Made by a program: the position numbers and the translations under genes
In this document: positions 45,072 to 54,310 of the stretch, in pieces
Layout: every line of letters begins with the position of its first letter
Numbering within the stretch: position 1 is the stretch's first letter
NCBI GenBank assembly: GCA_964472525.1
Contig: CAYYLL010000009.1
Coordinates: 1 to 64,000, forward strand
Direction of reading: 5' to 3'
DNA from: SZUA-37 sp964472525
GTDB lineage: Bacteria > Pseudomonadota > Gammaproteobacteria > UBA6429 > Thiohalophilaceae
Length of the DNA: 64,000 nt
Notes under the pieces: generated by a model
Database searches by the model: none
Seen by the model: only the letters and a program-made list of their open reading frames with translations
What the model was told of the DNA's origin: nothing

Positions 45072-45153
45072 CTCTGTTCTTTCCTCTATAATTTTGTCAG
45101 CAAAACTGCTGGGTGCGATATTGTATTGAAATATGACGCTTTATGCCATAGCC

Positions 45154-45170
45154 AAGGTCTATTTGACCTT
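45154..45170. other. Short inverted repeat upstream of acpP
   Basis: AAGGTC and GACCTT, 6-bp arms with a 5-base loop, in the 152-bp fabG-acpP gap, with a T-run on the plus-strand side only. It does not terminate fabG transcription in the correct orientation; it might be an operator for a lipid regulator, but no consensus matches well. Confidence 0.3.
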
Positions 45171-45223
45171 TTTTATTTTCAACCAATACAATATACCTAT
45201 ATTTCAATAACTTAGAAACACTA

Positions 45224-45967
45224 TTATGACATATACATGCCACCATTAACATGAATTGTTTCACCCGTAATGTAACTAGCCGATTTTGATGCTAAAAATG
45301 TGACCGCATTGGCTATTTCCTGTGTATCGCCTAAGCGTCCTAGGGGTACTTTTGTTAATAATGCGTCTCGTTGCTCATCAGGGAGGGCTTTTGTCATATC
45401 GGTATCGATAAAACCGGGGGCCACCACATTCACGGTAATTCCCCGCGAGCCCACTTCCTGTGCTAATGACTTACTAAAACCAATCACACCGGCTTTGGCG
45501 GCCGAATAGTTCGTTTGCCCTGCGTTTCCAGAAACCCCCACCACAGACGCAATGCTGATAATACGCCCTTTACGCGCCTTCATCATGCCGCGTAGAACGG
45601 CCTTGCTTAAACGATAGATTGAGCTGAGATTGGTTGTAATAATATCGTCCCATTCGGCTGCTTTCATTCGCATTAACAGGTTATCTCGAGTAATACCGGC
45701 ATTATTGACTAATATTGATACCGCCCCTTTGCCATCCGTAATGCTTTTAATAGCGGCTGAAATACTGTCTTCATCGGTGACATTCATTACCAGACCTTGC
45801 CCATTAATACCATTGTCTTTCATATACTTAGAGATACTTTCTGCGCCTTTTTCTGAAGTTGCTGTACCGTAAACATAGGCCCCTTTTGAGCCTAAATCCA
45901 AGGCGATCGCCTGACCAATACCACGGCTGGCACCAGAAACTAATGCAATTTCATTTTCGAGTTCCAT
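45224..45967 (-). CDS. fabG: 3-oxoacyl-ACP reductase
   Basis: 247 residues, short-chain dehydrogenase. NADP-binding GASRGIGQAIA, NNAGITRDNLLMRM, catalytic Ser-Tyr-Lys with YSAAKAGVIGFSKS, and the C-terminal GETIHVNGGMYMS. Reduces 3-ketoacyl-ACP. A repeat element lies between it and fabD. Confidence 0.96.
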   Translation of the reverse strand: MELENEIALVSGASRGIGQAIALDLGSKGAYVYGTATSEKGAESISKYMKDNGINGQGLVMNVTDEDSISAAIKSITDGKGAVSILVNNAGITRDNLLMRMKAAEWDDIITTNLSSIYRLSKAVLRGMMKARKGRIISIASVVGVSGNAGQTNYSAAKAGVIGFSKSLAQEVGSRGITVNVVAPGFIDTDMTKALPDEQRDALLTKVPLGRLGDTQEIANAVTFLASKSASYITGETIHVNGGMYMS

Positions 45968-45987
45968 CGTTATTCCTCATATTTTAA

Positions 45988-46110
45988 TCTAGGTTCCCCG
46001 TCCACTTGCGGCGGGCACAAAACCGTTGGGGTTTCCAAAGGGGAGAAGCGGAGCTCTCCCCCGTTGGTCGTCAGCGGGGTGCATACCCCCGTTGACGATA
46101 TATAATTGAT
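45988..46110 (+). repeat. Copy A of a two-copy ~95-120 bp dispersed repeat
   Basis: Shares a long run with 50237-50331: tctaggtttcc...gtcc-ttgcggcgg-cacaaaacc, ggggtttccaaaggggagaa and gttgac-atatata. A hairpin GGGGAGA/TCTCCCC lies in the middle. This copy carries an extra 27 bp or so (gttggtcgtcagcggggtg...) absent from copy B. It fills the gap between fabD and fabG, opposite to the direction of those genes. Confidence 0.85.
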
Positions 46111-46114
46111 TTCG

Positions 46115-47044
46115 TTATTCCGCTGATAAAGCCTTATCGAAGCTCGCCGGGTCAAAAACAGCCGCTGCCGATATGCTTTTATCAATACGCTTATTTAAGC
46201 CCACAAGCACACGCCCCGGCCCACATTCAATAAGCTGATCCACGCCATCCATTGCCATTTTCTGGATGGTACCAACCCAGCAGACTGGATTAAATAACTG
46301 CCGTACCAGTGCATCGCGTATTTTATCCGCATCGGTTTCAGCCACCACATCCACATTATTAATAACCGGAATAACTGCTTCACTAAACGTAATAGACTTT
46401 AATTTCTCAGCCAGTTGTTCGGCTGCCGGTTTCATTAAATCACAATGCGATGGTACGCTCACGGGCAACGGTAATGCACGTTTAGCACCCATTTCTTTGG
46501 CCACAGTAACAATCCGTTCAATCGCCGCTTTACTGCCTGCAACCACGACCTGGCCGGGAGAATTATAATTAACGGCTTGTAGCACCTCACCTTCGGCTGC
46601 CTGCGTGCAAGCATCAACCACTTGTGCATCTTCCAAACCTAAAATGGCGGCCATACCACCTTGTCCTTCCGGCACGGCTTGCTGCATAAACTGACCACGC
46701 GCTTCAACCAATTTTATCGCATCACTAAAGTCTAAAACACCGCCACACACTAATGCGCTGTATTCGCCTAAACTGTGGCCAGCCAGTACAACTGGCATTG
46801 CACCGCCCTTTGCCTGCCAGATTTTCCAACAGGCTACACCCGCTGCTAATAAAGCCGGTTGGGTAATATCCGTTGAGTTTAATTTTTCTTGTGGGCCTTG
46901 TTGGGTTATTTCCCATAAATCATAACCCAATGCATCGCTAGCTAATTTAAAAGTATCTATCACGATAGACTCAGCTTCAGCAAGCTCTTTGAGCATACCC
47001 ACTGACTGGGAACCCTGACCGGGGAATACGAATGCTAACGACAT
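46115..47044 (-). CDS. fabD: Malonyl-CoA:ACP transacylase
   Basis: 309 residues. FVFPGQGSQSVGM at the start, nucleophile loop AGHSLGEYSALVCGG, and catalytic His in SVPSHCDLMKPAA. Supplies malonyl-ACP for chain elongation. Between fabH and fabG. Confidence 0.96.
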   Translation of the reverse strand: MSLAFVFPGQGSQSVGMLKELAEAESIVIDTFKLASDALGYDLWEITQQGPQEKLNSTDITQPALLAAGVACWKIWQAKGGAMPVVLAGHSLGEYSALVCGGVLDFSDAIKLVEARGQFMQQAVPEGQGGMAAILGLEDAQVVDACTQAAEGEVLQAVNYNSPGQVVVAGSKAAIERIVTVAKEMGAKRALPLPVSVPSHCDLMKPAAEQLAEKLKSITFSEAVIPVINNVDVVAETDADKIRDALVRQLFNPVCWVGTIQKMAMDGVDQLIECGPGRVLVGLNKRIDKSISAAAVFDPASFDKALSAE

Positions 47045-47190
47045 GTTACACCTTAACGATTTAATAAGTTTTAATGGTTATACCATTAACACTTTATATT
47101 TTATTTAAAAACACAAACTGCTAACGATCGTTGTGACAAACTTACATTTGAATTTGAATTTTTCTGAACATAAAACAATCGTGACTTATT

Positions 47191-48162
47191 TTACAACTTT
47201 AATAATGCCGAGCCCCAAGTAAAACCACCACCAAAGGCTTCAAGCAATAGCGTTTGTCCAGGTTTAATTCGCCCATCCCGCACCGCAGTATCCAATGCCA
47301 AAGGAATAGAAGCGGCCGAGGTGTTACCATGTTCATTAACGGTTACAACCACATGATCCATGGATAAGTTTAATTTTTTTGCCGCTGCTTTAATAATACG
47401 AATATTAGCTTGATGTGGCACTAACCAGTCCACATCAGATTTTTTCATATTGTTTGCCGCTAAGGTTTCATCGGCAATGCGCCCCAAGGTATTAACCGCT
47501 ACTTTAAACACTTCGTTACCTTTCATTGTCATAAAGGCTTTGCCTTCTTTTAGCACGTCGGGGTTTTCTGAAATACCGGCAGGCACGGTTAATAATTCTT
47601 TATACTTACCATCAGCATGAATATGGGTCGATAAAATACCCGGTTCAGTTGACGCACTTAAAATAACAGCACCGGCGCCGTCACCAAACAACACGCAAGT
47701 ACCTCGATTAGTCCAGTCAACAATATTCGATAGTGTTTCGGCACCCACCACTAAGGCGCATTTCGCTTGCCCAGTTTTAATCAACGCATCCGCTACACTT
47801 AAGGCATAGACAAAACCGGTACAAACCGCTTGCACATCAAAAGCAGGGCAACCGTGAATATCCAAACGTTCTTGTAAAATACAGGCTGTGCTTGGAAAAA
47901 TTCTGTCGGGCGTTGTGGTAGCAACAATAATTAAATCAATATCATCTTTCGATACATTCGCTGCTTGCATTGCTGCAAGAGCCGCTTGCTCGGCTAAATA
48001 GGAGGTGGTTTCACCTTTGGCGATATGACGTTTTTTAATCCCAGTACGTTCAGTAATCCACTCATCGGATGTATCGACCAGCTTTTCTAAATCAGCATTA
48101 GTTACAACATTTTCAGGTAAAAAACTACCTGTTCCTATAATTTTTGAGTATTTTGCTGTCAT
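47191..48162 (-). CDS. fabH: Beta-ketoacyl-ACP synthase III
   Basis: 323 residues. Catalytic Cys in AVCTGFVYALSVA, His in WLVPHQANIRII, Asn in VNEHGNTSAASIPLA. Starts fatty acid synthesis from acetyl-CoA and malonyl-ACP. Its ATG overlaps the plsX stop by one base. Confidence 0.96.
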   Translation of the reverse strand: MTAKYSKIIGTGSFLPENVVTNADLEKLVDTSDEWITERTGIKKRHIAKGETTSYLAEQAALAAMQAANVSKDDIDLIIVATTTPDRIFPSTACILQERLDIHGCPAFDVQAVCTGFVYALSVADALIKTGQAKCALVVGAETLSNIVDWTNRGTCVLFGDGAGAVILSASTEPGILSTHIHADGKYKELLTVPAGISENPDVLKEGKAFMTMKGNEVFKVAVNTLGRIADETLAANNMKKSDVDWLVPHQANIRIIKAAAKKLNLSMDHVVVTVNEHGNTSAASIPLALDTAVRDGRIKPGQTLLLEAFGGGFTWGSALLKL

Positions 48163-49205
48163 TAACCTGCTTGCCTTTCAACTAAATGCTTTTCGAGTAT
48201 ATCGGTAATCCGTAATGGAACATTTTGTTTAACTTCCTGAATAGCCACTTCGATGGCCCGCGCAAAGGAATAAGCATCTGCACCACCATGACTCTTAATC
48301 ACAATCCCTTGCAGGCCAAGAAAACTAGCACCATTGTATTCTCGTGGATCAATATTTTTACGGAAAGATTTTAAAATAGGCATCACTAATAACCCCATTA
48401 TTTTTGTTAACAGGTTTAGCTTAAAAGATCGTTTCATATAATGAGAAAATAACTTGGCAATACCTTCGCTTGCTTTAAGCATCACATTACCAACAAAGCC
48501 ATCACAGACAACAACATCGGCATTGCCCATGTATATACCATCGCCTTCAACGTAACCAGTAAAATTCAAATCACTTTGGCTTAAAATTTTTGCCGCTTCT
48601 TTAACCGTTTCGTTACCTTTAATGTCTTCTTCACCAATATTTAATAATGCGACGGTTGGACTTTTTTTGTTATCTAAGGCACTCACTAATGCCGAACCCA
48701 TCACGGCAAATTCATAAAGACCCTCTGGTGATGTTTCAACATTCGCACCTAGGTCCAACACATGAGCATGACCCGTTATAGTCGGTAAGGCGGTACAAAT
48801 AGCGGGGCGATCAATCCCTGCTAACATTTTAAGGACAAAACGCGCTGTTGCCATTAAAGCGCCGGTATTACCCGCACTGACACAGGCATCGGCCTGACCT
48901 TCTTTAACTAGATTAATCGCCACCCGCATCGAAGAATCTTTTTTACTTCGCAGAGCAGTTGAAGGCGCCTCATTTGAACCCACCGTTTGAGAGGTATGTT
49001 GTATTGATATACGTGCGTGATTTTTTTTAGACGAATGGCCTTGCTCAGCATTCAACTTGTTATGTAGCACTGTTTCGTCACCCGTGATAATTAAATTAAC
49101 ATTCGGGTAACGTTTTATAATATCAATTGCCGCAGGCACCACACTGTCGGGGCCAAAGTCCCCTCCCATACCATCAAGCGAAATTGTTATCGTTTTATTA
49201 TTCAT
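48162..49205 (-). CDS. plsX: Phosphate acyltransferase PlsX
   Basis: 347 residues. SLDGMGGDFGPDSVVPAAI at the start, VVCDGFVGNVMLKASEG and GLQGIVIKSHGGADAYSFA near the end, all PlsX signatures. Makes acyl-phosphate from acyl-ACP for phospholipid synthesis. Follows rpmF as in most gammaproteobacteria. Confidence 0.96.
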   Translation of the reverse strand: MNNKTITISLDGMGGDFGPDSVVPAAIDIIKRYPNVNLIITGDETVLHNKLNAEQGHSSKKNHARISIQHTSQTVGSNEAPSTALRSKKDSSMRVAINLVKEGQADACVSAGNTGALMATARFVLKMLAGIDRPAICTALPTITGHAHVLDLGANVETSPEGLYEFAVMGSALVSALDNKKSPTVALLNIGEEDIKGNETVKEAAKILSQSDLNFTGYVEGDGIYMGNADVVVCDGFVGNVMLKASEGIAKLFSHYMKRSFKLNLLTKIMGLLVMPILKSFRKNIDPREYNGASFLGLQGIVIKSHGGADAYSFARAIEVAIQEVKQNVPLRITDILEKHLVERQAG

Positions 49206-49245
49206 CGATGACTTTTATAAAATTTAACAGCGTTACTAACGATAA

Positions 49246-49265
49246 CGGGACAGTAACCTGTCCCG
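49246..49265 (-). other. Stem-loop between rpmF and plsX
   Basis: Perfect 8-bp stem CGGGACAG/CTGTCCCG with a 4-base loop in the 122-bp gap. It lacks a U-tract on the minus strand, so it is more likely an mRNA processing or stability element than a terminator. Confidence 0.5.
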
Positions 49266-49327
49266 CTATCTAAATGACACATTGCATTGAAGTAAAAAAT
49301 CAATCCACTGTGTTTGTAAAATAAATA

Positions 49328-49504
49328 TTAACTATTTGTGTCAACAACTTTACGACCACGATAATAACCATCAGGGCTTATATGATGACGCAAATGTGTT
49401 TCACCCGTTGTAGGCTCAATAGATAATGCATTTTCTGTTAATGCATCATGTGAACGACGCATACCACGACGTGAAGTACTCTTTTTGCTCTTTTGAACAG
49501 CCAT
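49328..49504 (-). CDS. rpmF: 50S ribosomal protein L32
   Basis: 58 residues, below the usual ORF-listing cut-off. Reads MAVQKSKKSTSRRGMRRSHD at the start and ends GYYRGRKVVDTNS, both typical of L32 in proteobacteria. Located between yceD and plsX as expected. The two C-terminal zinc cysteines of some L32 forms are absent. Confidence 0.95.
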   Translation of the reverse strand: MAVQKSKKSTSRRGMRRSHDALTENALSIEPTTGETHLRHHISPDGYYRGRKVVDTNS

Positions 49505-49522
49505 TACAATGTTCCTCTTAAC

Positions 49523-50113
49523 TTACTCTTTTGAATCGGATTTAAAATCTGCCAATACCGCAAAAGGATTTTTCTTTTTAGCGGTTGCTTGGCTCACATT
49601 ATCTTGTACTTCAACTTGCTCAGCCTGACGGTTAACCTTAACCGCCGGTTTACACACAGACTCATCGTGCATAGGCACCTGAGGAAGCGCAAGAAGAATT
49701 TCATCTTCTATTATGTCACTCAACATCAGCGGTGTTGACTCGATAAGGTAGGGTTCATAACCCTCCACTAACTCATCTATTTGATGTTCATGCTCAATAA
49801 AGGCTAACGCAACATCTGCATTAAGCGACCATTTCATTGGCTCTAAACAACGCTGACAACAAAGAGATAATTCCGCAACAAGCGTACCCGTCGCACAATG
49901 CACTTTGCCAGAATGTACATTTCCAGTATCCACATCAAAATCAAGTTGTACTTTAACCACCCCTTCATTGGAAGTAAGCAGTTCACTTAATCGCGTAAAA
50001 CGCGCAATTTCAATTTCACCATAAAGCTGTTGCCTTGCGACAGCTAACCGAATGGGGTCTATTTGAACCGGTAAACGCGAGTTAATAGCAGACGAATTTT
50101 GATGCTTCGACAT
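49523..50113 (-). CDS. yceD: YceD/DUF177 family protein
   Basis: 196 residues, with a two-cysteine pair LSLCCQRCLEPMKW and the acidic VALAFIEHEHQIDEL region typical of YceD. Start at the ATG at 50113 (MSKHQNSS). Related proteins are linked to 23S rRNA accumulation. Directly upstream of rpmF, the conserved order. Confidence 0.9.
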   Translation of the reverse strand: MSKHQNSSAINSRLPVQIDPIRLAVARQQLYGEIEIARFTRLSELLTSNEGVVKVQLDFDVDTGNVHSGKVHCATGTLVAELSLCCQRCLEPMKWSLNADVALAFIEHEHQIDELVEGYEPYLIESTPLMLSDIIEDEILLALPQVPMHDESVCKPAVKVNRQAEQVEVQDNVSQATAKKKNPFAVLADFKSDSKE

Positions 50114-50236
50114 AGGGCGCAAATTTTAACGATCTGGGTAACTTCTGTCAAAGTAAATCATTGATTTTTGACGAATCAAGCAAAATAATAACATATATTA
50201 TATATGGTTATTATTGCTATCTCTAACCATTTAGAA

Positions 50237-50331
50237 TCTGGTTTCCTCGTCCGTTTGCGGCGGACACAAAACCAATGGGGTTTCCAAAGGGGAGAAACGA
50301 AGTTCTCCCCCGTTGACTATATATAAATGAT
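50237..50331 (+). repeat. Copy B of the dispersed repeat, upstream of pycA
   Basis: Partner of the copy at 45988-46110. Its hairpin is GGGGAGAA/TTCTCCCC, one bp longer than in copy A through paired changes, which suggests the stem matters. The right end carries TTGACT, the -35 box of the likely pycA promoter. Confidence 0.85.
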
Positions 50332-50341
50332 TCAATATTTT
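50313..50341 (+). promoter_or_regulatory. Candidate pycA promoter partly inside the repeat
   Basis: TTGACT, 17-bp spacer, TATTTT; about 50 bp upstream of the pycA ATG. The -35 box belongs to the conserved end of the dispersed repeat (copy A has TTGACG). Confidence 0.5.
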
Positions 50342-50389
50342 AACACTTTTTTGTTTCAATCTATACGAGCAAAATACTACAATGCCAAT

Positions 50390-51808
50390 ATGATAAAAAA
50401 AGTGCTAATTGCCAACCGTGGTGAAATTGCAGTTCGAATTGTACGCGCCTGCGTCGAAATGGGGATTAAATCTGTTGCCGTCTATGCAGAAGCAGACCGC
50501 TATGCCCTGCACGTACGTAAGGCCGATGAAGCCTACAGTTTGGGCCCTGATACCGTCGCAGGGTATCTAAATGCACACCGTTTAGTTAATTTAGCCATCG
50601 AAACCGGCTGCGATGCCCTGCATCCCGGTTATGGTTTCTTGTCAGAAAACCCCGAATTTGCCGAAATATGTGAACGCCGCAATATCAAATACATTGGCCC
50701 GAGTACCGATGTTATTCGCAATATGGGGGATAAAACACACGCAAGGAAAACAATGATAGCCGCCGGTGTGCCCGTTACACCGGGTAGCGATGACAATATT
50801 GCCAACATTGATGAAGCCATCCAAATATCAAAAGACATTGGCTACCCGGTTATGCTTAAAGCCACTAATGGCGGGGGCGGACGCGGTATCCGCGAATGCA
50901 ACGATGAAGCAGAACTACGCCGAAACTACCCACGCGTTATCTCCGAAGCTGAAAAAGCGTTTGGAAGTGGTGATGTATTTATCGAAAAATTTATTATTGA
51001 TCCACGCCATATCGAAGTTCAAATCCTCGGAGACCAGCACGGCAATGTTATTCACTTATACGAACGCGATTGTTCTATTCAACGACGTCATCAAAAACTG
51101 ATCGAAATTGCACCTTCACCACAACTTAATTCTAAACAACGTGAATATATTGGTGAACTTGCCGTCAAGGCTGCCACTGCCTGTGGTTACACTAACGCCG
51201 GTACGGTCGAGTTTTTAATGGATGAAAATGATAATTTTTACTTTATGGAAATGAACACCCGCCTACAAGTCGAGCATCCTATCACCGAAGAAATAACCGG
51301 CATTGATATTGTGCAGGAACAAATTCGTATTGCGAGCGGTTTAATACTCCGTTATCAACAACAAGATATTTCAATACATGGCTATGCCATGGAGTTTCGA
51401 ATTAATGCAGAAGATCCTAAAAATGATTTCCTGCCTAGCTTTGGAAAAATTACCCGTTATTTTGCTACAGGCGGTCCGGGCGTACGCACAGATGGCGCTA
51501 TTTATACGGGTTATGAAATTCCCCCTTATTACGATTCCATGTGCGCCAAATTGATAGTGTGGGCTCGAGACTGGGATGGCCTGATCGACCGAGGTATTAG
51601 TGCCCTGCGTGATATCGGTGTTTACGGTATTAAAACAACCATTCCCTATCACCTAGAAATTCTAAAATCGGCCAGTTTTCAAACTGGGCGTTTTAATACC
51701 GGCTATGTTGAACAACATCCGGAACTTTTAAATTATTCTCTAAAACGTTCGAATAAGGCCGTTGCAACCGCCATTGCCACCGCGGTTGCCGCCAGTATGG
51801 GACTTTAA
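50390..51808 (+). CDS. pycA: Pyruvate carboxylase subunit A (biotin carboxylase)
   Basis: 472 residues from the ATG at 50390 (MIKKVLIANRGEIAVRIVRA); the frame extends 21 codons upstream into the repeat. ATP-grasp signatures KATNGGGGRGIREC and YFMEMNTRLQVEHPITEEITG. It carboxylates biotin. The neighbour encodes a carboxyltransferase-biotinyl chain, so this is the two-subunit pyruvate carboxylase rather than acetyl-CoA carboxylase AccC. Anaplerotic formation of oxaloacetate. Confidence 0.9.
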   Translation: MIKKVLIANRGEIAVRIVRACVEMGIKSVAVYAEADRYALHVRKADEAYSLGPDTVAGYLNAHRLVNLAIETGCDALHPGYGFLSENPEFAEICERRNIKYIGPSTDVIRNMGDKTHARKTMIAAGVPVTPGSDDNIANIDEAIQISKDIGYPVMLKATNGGGGRGIRECNDEAELRRNYPRVISEAEKAFGSGDVFIEKFIIDPRHIEVQILGDQHGNVIHLYERDCSIQRRHQKLIEIAPSPQLNSKQREYIGELAVKAATACGYTNAGTVEFLMDENDNFYFMEMNTRLQVEHPITEEITGIDIVQEQIRIASGLILRYQQQDISIHGYAMEFRINAEDPKNDFLPSFGKITRYFATGGPGVRTDGAIYTGYEIPPYYDSMCAKLIVWARDWDGLIDRGISALRDIGVYGIKTTIPYHLEILKSASFQTGRFNTGYVEQHPELLNYSLKRSNKAVATAIATAVAASMGL

Positions 51809-51854
51809 TAAAACAACCACAGCCTTTAAAAAAAGCACGAAGGAAATAAACGGC

Positions 51855-53669
51855 ATGTCTAAAATTTTAATTACCGATACGATTCTGCGCGATGCACATC
51901 AATCCCTTATCGCAACACGTATGCGAACCGAAGATATGTTACCCGTCTGTGAGCGTCTCGATAAAATAGGTTACTGGTCACTCGAAGTTTGGGGTGGAGC
52001 AACCTTTGACGCCTGCGTTCGTTTTTTAAAAGAGGATCCATGGGAACGTTTAAAACAATTAAAAGCCGCCCTACCCAATACTCCATTGCAAATGCTATTA
52101 CGCGGACAAAACCTTTTAGGCTATCGACACTATTCCGATGATGTTGTGCAAGCCTTTGTTGCGTGTTCAGCTAAAAATGGTATTGATGTATTTCGAATCT
52201 TTGATGCCCTGAACGACACGCGCAACCTTCGTGTTTCGATTGAAGCGGTAAAAAAAGCAAACAAACATGCACAAGGCACCATTTGTTATACCACCAGTCC
52301 TGTACACACTGAAAAACAGTTTATTAGCATGGCAAAAGAATTACAGTCCATGGGCTGCGACAGTATCGTTATAAAAGACATGGCCGGATTGCTTACGCCA
52401 CAAGCCACCGCAAATCTAGTATCAGCCCTGGTTGCCGCAGTGGATATTCCAATCCATTTACATTCCCATGCAACCGCCGGGCTTGCCAGTATGTGTCAAT
52501 ACAAGGCCATTGAAAATGGCATAACCGGTATCGATACGGCGATATCATCCTTTTCGGGCGGCACCTCGCACCCAGCAACAGAAAGCATGGTCGCCGCACT
52601 TCGCAATACAGAATACGACACTGAACTTAATTTGCCTGAGTTGCAGGACATTGGTTTTTATTTTTACGAAGTCCGAAAAAAATACCACCAGTTTGAAAGT
52701 GAATTCACTGGACTGGATACCCGCGTACAAGTGAATCAGGTTCCCGGGGGAATGATTTCAAATTTATCCAATCAACTAAAAGAACAAAATGCACTCGGTC
52801 GAATGAATGAAGTATTAAAAGAAATTCCGGTTGTACGAAAAGAGTTAGGTTATCCACCCTTAGTCACACCCACCTCTCAGATTGTAGGTACGCAGGCTGT
52901 CATGAACGTTATTTCGGGAGAACGGTATAAAGCCATTACCAATGAAGTGAAGCTCTATTTACAAGGCAAGTATGGCAAAGCCCCCGGCCCGGTCAGCGTA
53001 CAAGTACAGCATATGGCCATTGGTAACGAAGATGTTATTGACTGCCGCCCGGCCGACTTATTAGCCAATGAGTTAGATCATTTGCGTAGCGAAATTGGCG
53101 AGCAAGCAAAATCTGAAGAAGATGTTTTAACCTATGCCATGTTCCCAGACATTGGCAAAGAATTTTTAATGCAGCGTAATGCTAATGAACTTGTTCCTGA
53201 ACCATTAGAAGCAATTAATGGTGATAACATTTGCACTCCGGCCGCAACAGAATTTAATGTTAGCTTACATGGCGAGACTTATCATATTCAAGTCAATGGT
53301 ACAGGCTATAAGAACCAGCAACAACGTCCCTATTATGTGAGTGTTGACGGTGTTCCCGAAGAAATTATGTTACAGCCACTGAATGAAATTAATCTAAACG
53401 GTGACCAACAAACAAGCTCAGCGATGTCGGATGGACAACGACCACGCGCAACCAAGCCCGGTCATGTGACCACCTCAATGCCTGCTTCTATTATTGATGT
53501 AGTGGTAAAATTAAATGATAAAGTTAAAGCCGGTGATCCCGTGCTGATTACCGAAGCCATGAAAATGGAAACTGAAATACAAGCACCTATTTCCGGTACT
53601 ATTATCGCTATTCATGTTTCAAAAGGTGACACCGTGACACCGGATGAAGCGCTAATTGAAATTGAATAA
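51855..53669 (+). CDS. pycB: Pyruvate carboxylase subunit B (carboxyltransferase plus biotinyl domain)
   Basis: 604 residues from the ATG at 51855 (MSKILITDTILRDAHQSLIA), after AAGGAAAT; the frame opens earlier inside pycA. TIM-barrel carboxyltransferase with the metal site DTILRDAHQS...HLHSHATAG, then a C-terminal biotinyl domain with EAMKMETEIQAP. Oxaloacetate decarboxylase alpha is closely related, but no beta or gamma membrane subunits lie nearby, which favours pyruvate carboxylase. Confidence 0.9.
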   Translation: MSKILITDTILRDAHQSLIATRMRTEDMLPVCERLDKIGYWSLEVWGGATFDACVRFLKEDPWERLKQLKAALPNTPLQMLLRGQNLLGYRHYSDDVVQAFVACSAKNGIDVFRIFDALNDTRNLRVSIEAVKKANKHAQGTICYTTSPVHTEKQFISMAKELQSMGCDSIVIKDMAGLLTPQATANLVSALVAAVDIPIHLHSHATAGLASMCQYKAIENGITGIDTAISSFSGGTSHPATESMVAALRNTEYDTELNLPELQDIGFYFYEVRKKYHQFESEFTGLDTRVQVNQVPGGMISNLSNQLKEQNALGRMNEVLKEIPVVRKELGYPPLVTPTSQIVGTQAVMNVISGERYKAITNEVKLYLQGKYGKAPGPVSVQVQHMAIGNEDVIDCRPADLLANELDHLRSEIGEQAKSEEDVLTYAMFPDIGKEFLMQRNANELVPEPLEAINGDNICTPAATEFNVSLHGETYHIQVNGTGYKNQQQRPYYVSVDGVPEEIMLQPLNEINLNGDQQTSSAMSDGQRPRATKPGHVTTSMPASIIDVVVKLNDKVKAGDPVLITEAMKMETEIQAPISGTIIAIHVSKGDTVTPDEALIEIE

Positions 53670-53708
53670 AACTCAACATTCCATATTCAAAGTAAAGATC
53701 TTAAATTT

Positions 53709-54284
53709 ATGCAACTGATACTCGCGTCCACTTCCCCTTTTCGTAAAACCATTCTTGAAAAACTGAACCTGCCATTTGAATGTGTTGCACCAGACACAGA
53801 CGAAACCCCACTACAAGGTGAAACACCTAGGCAACTAGTTGAACGACTCGCCATTGCGAAAGCACAAGCAGTTGCAACAAACTATAAAAATGCACTGGTG
53901 ATAGGTTCTGATCAGGTTGCAGTCATTAGTAATGACATTATCGGCAAACCCGGTAATTTTGAAAATGCCGTAAAACAACTCAAAGAAGCCAGTGGCAAAC
54001 GTGTAACATTTTTAACTGGTTTAAGTTTAATCAATACGAAAACCGGAAAAATGCATTCGACGGTTGACCCTTTTAATGTGGTATTTCGATACTTGCGTGA
54101 TTCACAAATTGAAAATTACTTAAATAAAGAAGAACCTTTTAATTGTGCAGGCAGCTTTAAATCAGAAGGCTTGGGGATTTCTTTATTTGAGCGTCTGGAA
54201 GGTGATGACCCTAATACTCTAATGGGGCTTCCGCTTATACGTTTAATTGCGATGCTTGAAATAGAGGGAATGCCGGTTATTTAA
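53709..54284 (+). CDS. yceF: Maf-family nucleotide pyrophosphatase (YceF type)
   Basis: 191 residues. LILASTSPFRKTILEKL at the start, APDTDETPLQGETP, VIGSDQVAVI and the KSEGLGISLFERLEGDDPNTLMGLP end that marks the YceF branch. YceF of E. coli hydrolyses m7GTP. In other gammaproteobacteria it sits next to yceD-rpmF; here pycAB intervene. Confidence 0.92.
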   Translation: MQLILASTSPFRKTILEKLNLPFECVAPDTDETPLQGETPRQLVERLAIAKAQAVATNYKNALVIGSDQVAVISNDIIGKPGNFENAVKQLKEASGKRVTFLTGLSLINTKTGKMHSTVDPFNVVFRYLRDSQIENYLNKEEPFNCAGSFKSEGLGISLFERLEGDDPNTLMGLPLIRLIAMLEIEGMPVI

Positions 54285-54310
54285 TCGACAAGCCCTTCTA
54301 CTTAATGCAT

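Noticed and set aside
45970..46185. 71-codon minus-strand frame across the fabD end and the repeat
   Set aside because: It is a chimera of fabD in another frame and the dispersed repeat; no start signal.
50390..51808. accC (acetyl-CoA carboxylase) as the name for pycA
   Set aside because: accB is not adjacent; the partner gene carries its own carboxyltransferase and biotinyl domains.
51855..53669. Oxaloacetate decarboxylase alpha subunit as the name for pycB
   Set aside because: No membrane beta or gamma subunit genes lie nearby and a biotin carboxylase is directly upstream, which fits two-subunit pyruvate carboxylase.
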